Assembly: GCA_018060635.1 (NCBI GenBank)
Contig: JAGOVR010000098.1
Span: 1-5,453, forward strand
Origin: Bacteriovoracaceae bacterium
GTDB lineage: Bacteria; Bdellovibrionota; Bacteriovoracia; Bacteriovoracales; Bacteriovoracaceae
Reading direction: 5' to 3'
DNA: 5,453 nt
The notes under the pieces were generated by a model that worked only from the letters and a program-made list of their open reading frames with translations, was not told where the DNA came from and made no database searches. A program made the translations under genes and the position numbers. Shown piece by piece: positions 4,798 through 5,453 of this stretch; position 1 is the stretch's first letter, and the number at the start of each line of letters is the position of its first letter.

Positions 4798-5160
4798 TTA
4801 AGAGAGTTTAAGTCGTTCTACAGCTTCTAAAAGGTCTTTCTTTTCAAAAGGTTTTTTTAGAAAATCAATAGCTCCCGCACTCAAAGCCTCCAAAATAATA
4901 TGTTCTTGTCCTAGAGATGAAATCATTAAAATCTTAATAGAAGGAAAAGAGGTCCTTACTTGTTTTGCAAATTCAATTCCATTAATCTCAGGGAGAACTA
5001 AATCTAAAATAAGAATATCAACAGAAGAAGAGAGAAGATTTTGCGCTTCACTCGCACTTCCCGCTAATCCGATGATCTCATAATCTGCTTCTTTCAGTAC
5101 TTGCCCCAAGGTTGTACGAGAAAATTTAGAATCATCAACAATTAGAATTTTTTTAGACAT
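4798..5160 (-). CDS. Single-domain CheY-like response regulator
   Basis: The 120-residue protein is a complete receiver domain with no output domain. The acidic pair D9-D10 (ILIVDDS), the phosphoacceptor D53 (ILDLVLPEINGIEF), S81 (MISS) and K103 (FLKKPF) are all present. The S81-K103 and F100-K103 spacings equal those of CheY Thr87-Lys109 and Tyr106-Lys109. Such proteins are phosphorylated at the aspartate by a histidine kinase and signal through protein contact in the cytoplasm, as in chemotaxis or motility control. The cognate kinase is not in the window. An AAGGG site 8 bases before ATG 5160 supports the start. It is the first gene of a minus-strand operon with a CheC/CheX-type phosphatase and a membrane-anchored protein, which suggests a phosphorylation and dephosphorylation switch. 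Confidence 0.95.
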   Translation of the reverse strand: MSKKILIVDDSKFSRTTLGQVLKEADYEIIGLAGSASEAQNLLSSSVDILILDLVLPEINGIEFAKQVRTSFPSIKILMISSLGQEHIILEALSAGAIDFLKKPFEKKDLLEAVERLKLS

Positions 5161-5177
5161 GAATTTTCCCTTAAAGA

Positions 5178-5186
5178 ATTATATCA
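5178..5186 (-). promoter_or_regulatory. Extended -10 promoter element for the response-regulator operon
   Basis: On the minus strand TGATATAAT is a perfect extended -10 element (TGnTATAAT). The -35 position is only a T-tract, which is acceptable for extended -10 promoters. Transcription would start near 5171, leaving a very short leader in which the ribosome-binding site is almost at the 5' end. A TATAAA box slightly upstream (5198-5193) is an alternative. Confidence 0.45.
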
Positions 5187-5211
5187 TTTTATTTTATAAG
5201 AAAAAAAAATG

Positions 5212-5240
5212 TGGAGATAGTGGGTAATATTGTCTATAAC
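5212..5240 (+). promoter_or_regulatory. Candidate sigma-70-type promoter for the dCMP deaminase gene
   Basis: TGGAGA (5212-5217) and TATAAC (5235-5240) are separated by 17 bp and match the -35 and -10 consensus at four and five of six bases. An A-tract (5201-5209) lies directly upstream, where an UP element would be. The start site would be near 5247, giving a leader of about 26 nt. Confidence 0.45.
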
Positions 5241-5272
5241 AGAGAGAACAACTCCGATATAGAGGAAACATT

Positions 5273-5453
5273 ATGCTGGAAGAACACTTAGAAAAAATAA
5301 AAAAACGACTTACTTTTGAAGAAATCTATATGCGTTTCGCTTTTGATTTAGCTAAGCGTGGCACCTGCAAGCGTTTGCAAGTAGGAGCAGTGATCGTTTC
5401 CCATGATTATTCCAAGGTCTATGGTATTGGTTATAATGGGAATGCCGCAGGCC
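5273..5453 (+). CDS. dCMP deaminase (ComEB-like), N-terminal part (3' truncated)
   Basis: Sixty codons are visible before the window ends. After a short charged lead (MLEEHLEKIKKRLTFEEIYM) comes AFDLAKRGTCKRLQVGAVIV (23-42) and then GIGYNGNAAG (51-60). This matches the conserved beginning of deoxycytidylate deaminases, whose usual pattern is A-x-RSTC-x-R-x-QVGAV followed by a GYNG turn. The enzyme converts dCMP to dUMP for thymidylate synthesis in the cytoplasm and uses zinc held by an HAE and a PCxxC motif. Both zinc motifs lie beyond the edge and cannot be verified. GAGG at 5262-5265 sits 7 bases before the ATG. The gene is divergent from the response-regulator operon and looks like a housekeeping neighbour with no link to the pilus region. 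Confidence 0.88.
   Translation, partial: MLEEHLEKIKKRLTFEEIYMRFAFDLAKRGTCKRLQVGAVIVSHDYSKVYGIGYNGNAAG

Noticed and set aside
5253..5260. TCCGATAT resembling a sigma-28 (flagellar) -10 box upstream of the deaminase gene
   Set aside because: No TAAA-type -35 at the right distance, and the start site would fall on the ribosome-binding site.
1..5453. CRISPR array, insertion sequence, tRNA, rRNA or phage genes
   Set aside because: No regularly spaced repeats, transposase motifs, terminal inverted repeats or stable-RNA sequences are seen in the window.

Overview
The window is AT-rich bacterial DNA with tightly packed genes, Shine-Dalgarno sites of the AAGG/GAGG type and simple hairpin terminators. 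Gene content and order point to a Gram-negative organism related to the predatory Bdellovibrio group (Bdellovibrionota). The 3' end of a Tad (type IVb) pilus cluster, cpaF then tadB, is followed by an exported YD-repeat protein and a tiny exported protein. This is the arrangement published for the Bdellovibrio bacteriovorus hit (host-interaction) locus, where Bd0109 is a secreted YD-repeat protein, Bd0108 is a small secreted protein that controls pilus extrusion, and both lie beside type IVb pilus genes. The assignment rests on architecture and position. No database search was possible.

Layout. Positions 1-362 hold the C-terminal part of the secretion ATPase CpaF/TadA, and 371-1261 hold TadB. 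The expected partner gene tadC is absent. A 128-bp gap follows that still carries an 11-bp copy of the tadB ribosome-binding region but no start codon, which suggests tadC was deleted. Positions 1390-3108 encode a secreted YD/RHS protein and 3120-3338 a 72-residue exported acidic protein of unusually high GC, closed by a perfect palindromic terminator (3360-3391). After about 150 bp of pyrimidine-rich DNA comes a very good sigma-54 promoter (3545-3561) in front of a separate 50-residue exported peptide (3616-3768).

That peptide gene converges, across a shared bidirectional terminator (3792-3824), with a minus-strand operon reading 5160 to 3806. The operon encodes a single-domain CheY-like response regulator, a CheC/CheX-family phosphatase with an intact catalytic signature, and a small membrane-anchored Lys/Glu-rich protein. 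A divergent gene at the right edge (from 5273) is the start of a dCMP deaminase.

How they may work together. CpaF and TadB power and anchor a Tad pilus. The YD protein and the small exported proteins would act outside the inner membrane, plausibly on pilus status and the growth switch as in the hit locus. The receiver plus phosphatase pair is a compact phospho-signalling unit next door. A functional link to the pilus is only inferred from proximity.
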